DNA from: Angelakisella sp.
GTDB taxonomy: Bacteria; Bacillota; Clostridia; Oscillospirales; Ruminococcaceae
NCBI GenBank assembly: GCA_020024515.1
Contig: JAHHTR010000041.1
Coordinates: 1 to 16,633 of the forward strand
DNA length: 16,633 nt
Direction: 5' to 3'
Part shown: positions 15,260 to 16,633 of the stretch, piece by piece
How positions within the stretch are numbered: position 1 is the stretch's first letter
How the letters are laid out: each line of letters begins with the position of its first letter
The notes under the pieces: generated by a model
Seen by the model: the letters and a program-made list of their open reading frames with translations, nothing else
Told to the model about the DNA's origin: nothing
Database searches by the model: none
Made by a program: the position numbers and the translations under genes

Positions 15260-15961
15260 ATGATTTTTAATTCATCAATATATAATCCAAATAATGTAAA
15301 TCCGCATTTGGTATATGACAAAAACGGTCAAACGGTTGAATATAATCCCAATAAAGATAAATTTCAGCAATCTACAAATAACAAAAGAGATGAGACAATA
15401 AAAAAAGAGGAGGAAAAAAAGAGAGAAGAAAAAAGAAGGAACGCAATAGCCAAAAAAAAGAAGTCAATGAATGCTTATATTGATAGAATTCAATACCAAT
15501 ATAATTCTCAACGTGAATATTTGTATAATGTAAAAAAACAAAGAGAACAAGGCATAAGAGCAGTTATGAATAATCAAATATCTTCACTTAAAAGTCATTT
15601 GCCACAGCTTGAAAATGATTACAAAAATTCTGCAAAACAGGCATACATTGACTATATGGAGAGCAAAAAAGTTTTACCGCAACAGCTGGCAAGTCTTGGC
15701 ATAACTGGCGGTGTAAGTGAAAGTACACTGGCACAGATAAGTACAAATTACAGTAATAACCTGATAGGTTTGGATAAAGACTACAAATCTTCTGTTAATA
15801 AGGTTATGCAAGCCATAGAAAAAGTAAAAGCAGAAGGATATAAGGAGCTACAAGAGAATGAAAGTTATTATGAAAATAAACTTGCACTTGAAGCCCAAAA
15901 AGCAAAAAAAAATATATTTTCAATAAAACAAGAATTAGAAGAACTGTTATATGATGATTAA
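15260..15961 (+). CDS. Coiled-coil phage protein, possible internal virion/ejection protein
   Basis: A 233-residue, highly charged, mainly helical protein. Residues 45-72 are almost entirely lysine, arginine and glutamate. A helical region (about 70-135) is followed by the distinctive block LPQQLASLGITGGVSES near 147-163 and a second helix with repeated tyrosines and asparagines. I recognise the block from uncharacterised proteins at the end of structural regions in Firmicutes phages. A soluble, alanine- and glycine-punctuated helical protein encoded last in a short-tail structural operon could be an ejection (internal) protein, but this is inference. A regulatory or lysis role is also possible. 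AGAGAGGA lies about 9 bases before the ATG. Confidence 0.6.
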   Translation: MIFNSSIYNPNNVNPHLVYDKNGQTVEYNPNKDKFQQSTNNKRDETIKKEEEKKREEKRRNAIAKKKKSMNAYIDRIQYQYNSQREYLYNVKKQREQGIRAVMNNQISSLKSHLPQLENDYKNSAKQAYIDYMESKKVLPQQLASLGITGGVSESTLAQISTNYSNNLIGLDKDYKSSVNKVMQAIEKVKAEGYKELQENESYYENKLALEAQKAKKNIFSIKQELEELLYDD

Positions 15962-16027
15962 TATTAATATAAAAAATTAAAAAACAAAACATACTCTTTA
16001 AAATTAATTCTATATCTCAGAGTGAAG

Positions 16028-16066
16028 AAAAGCCCAAAATCCGATTGAGATTTTGGGCTTTTGATT
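16028..16066. terminator. Bidirectional terminator between cassette and IS remnant
   Basis: Fourteen bases at 16028-16041 pair perfectly with 16049-16062 around a 7-base loop. TTTT follows on the plus strand, and CTTTTCTTC on the minus strand after the other arm. It ends the cassette 67 bases after its last gene and, in the opposite direction, the transposase remnant just after its stop. Confidence 0.85.
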
Positions 16067-16633
16067 TTATGCGGTTTGAAATTTTGGTAAATTTGAAAAA
16101 ATCCATAAAAAAATGGGATATTGGTCGGTGTTGGTGGGCTTGTGTGTCCCATTCCAACGGTGAATTGCGAACTTTTTTAAGTTCATGGCAGCAAATTTAA
16201 GCCTAACCCAATTTGTGACTTGGGCTAAGCCTCTATACGGAGTATATCGCATTGCATGTTTTTCTTTTGCGTCCGCAAAAACCCGTTCAATCGTTTCTTT
16301 TCTGCGGTTATACAGTTTTTTGTATTTAGGGGTATGACGGATATCTTCCGCCTTTTCCAAATAATCTGACCAAATATGCATTGTAAATGTTTTTTCAAAT
16401 TTACTGTTTTCTGCGCATTTACTTAGAGACGGACACCTTTGGCAAATATATCCCTTACTCTTAAATTCTTTGTAACCATCACGATTTGTTGTGGAATATT
16501 CCAATACTTGGTTTTCGGGACACAATACGCAATCAAAATATTTATCATAAACATATTCATGCGGTCTAAAAAATTTTCTTCGCAGAAGATGATCTGTGGG
16601 TACAAAATCCTCTATACTGAATATTTCAAGTTG
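16067..16633 (-). pseudogene. IS1182-family transposase remnant with internal deletion (runs off the window)
   Basis: The minus-strand frame is open from the window edge to the stop at 16069-16067. Near the edge it encodes the N-terminal family segment IFSIEDFVPTDHLLR. It then jumps directly to the C-terminal part: FFRPHEYVYDKYFDC, a CP...CxxCP zinc-like region, IWSDYLEKAEDIRHT, RKETIERVFADAKEKH, MNLKKFAIHRWNGTHKP. In full-length IS1182 transposases some 250-300 residues lie between these parts, holding the two catalytic aspartates. Here they are gone without a frameshift, leaving only the glutamate of the triad region. The enzyme must be inactive. The first few residues and the outer end of the element lie beyond the window, and I cannot place the inner inverted repeat. 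Confidence 0.85.

Larger units (their letters stand above)
6290..16066 (+). mobile_element. Phage-like packaging, capsid, short-tail and lysis cassette
   Basis: Twelve genes in one direction run from a single strong promoter to a bidirectional terminator. The order (terminases, portal, scaffold, capsid, connector, nozzle, endolysin, holin) is that of the late operon of a short-tailed phage. There is no tape measure, tail tube, baseplate, tail fibre, integrase, repressor or replication gene, and no attachment repeat was found by eye at the borders. All twelve reading frames are open. It may be a reduced prophage whose other parts lie elsewhere or are lost, or a domesticated particle-forming locus. 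Base composition resembles the host genes around it. Confidence 0.8.

Noticed and set aside
44..16062. Similarity of the two terminators at the window's ends (both contain CCCAAAAT/ATTTTGGG)
   Set aside because: The match is 8 bases within stems whose remaining bases and loops differ, so I do not read them as repeats of a composite element.
16423..16605. Separate 60-residue minus-strand frame at the right edge
   Set aside because: It overlaps the transposase remnant in another frame and has no family resemblance. The transposase frame itself continues open to the window edge, so no frameshift needs to be invoked.

Overview
The window comes from an AT-rich, endospore-forming member of the Clostridia. 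Three well-known sporulation families are present (YlbJ, YqfC, YqfD), together with Gram-positive Shine-Dalgarno sites, a lipoprotein amidase, and an SOS operator of the Bacillus/Clostridium GAAC-N4-GTTC type. I cannot name the genus.

Left part (1-6240): host sporulation and envelope genes in two divergent groups. On the minus strand, ylbJ, a 72-residue four-cysteine protein and a 912-residue lipoprotein amidase follow each other closely and look like one operon, with a strong bidirectional hairpin about 210 bases beyond it. On the plus strand, yqfC and yqfD form the usual pair and are followed by a rho-independent terminator. In many Firmicutes phoH follows yqfD; here a phage-like cassette occupies that place.

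Middle part (6290-16066): a compact phage-like structural operon on the plus strand. It opens with a perfect consensus sigma-A promoter (TTGACA, 17 bases, TATAAT). Two GAAC-N4-GTTY LexA/DinR boxes lie 40 bases apart in the leader. The gene order is small terminase, large terminase, portal, a 40-residue zinc-ribbon protein, scaffold, major capsid protein, a terminator-like hairpin, head-tail connector, tail nozzle/stabilisation protein, M23 endolysin, holin, an XhlA-like membrane/coiled-coil protein, and a coiled-coil protein that may be an internal virion protein. A bidirectional terminator closes it. This is a short-tailed (podovirus-like) packaging, capsid and lysis set. No integrase, repressor, replication, tape-measure, tail-fibre or receptor-binding gene is visible. 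The simplest readings are a reduced prophage, or a domesticated, SOS-controlled particle-forming locus comparable in principle to a gene transfer agent. The sequence alone cannot decide between them.

Two cassette genes (small terminase and nozzle) have excellent ribosome binding sites but no NTG start codon at the right distance; an in-frame ATA and ATT sit there instead. Several other cassette genes start with TTG or GTG.

Right edge (16067-16633): the remnant of an IS1182-family transposase on the minus strand. An in-frame internal deletion has removed the middle of the protein, including the expected catalytic aspartates. It runs off the window.
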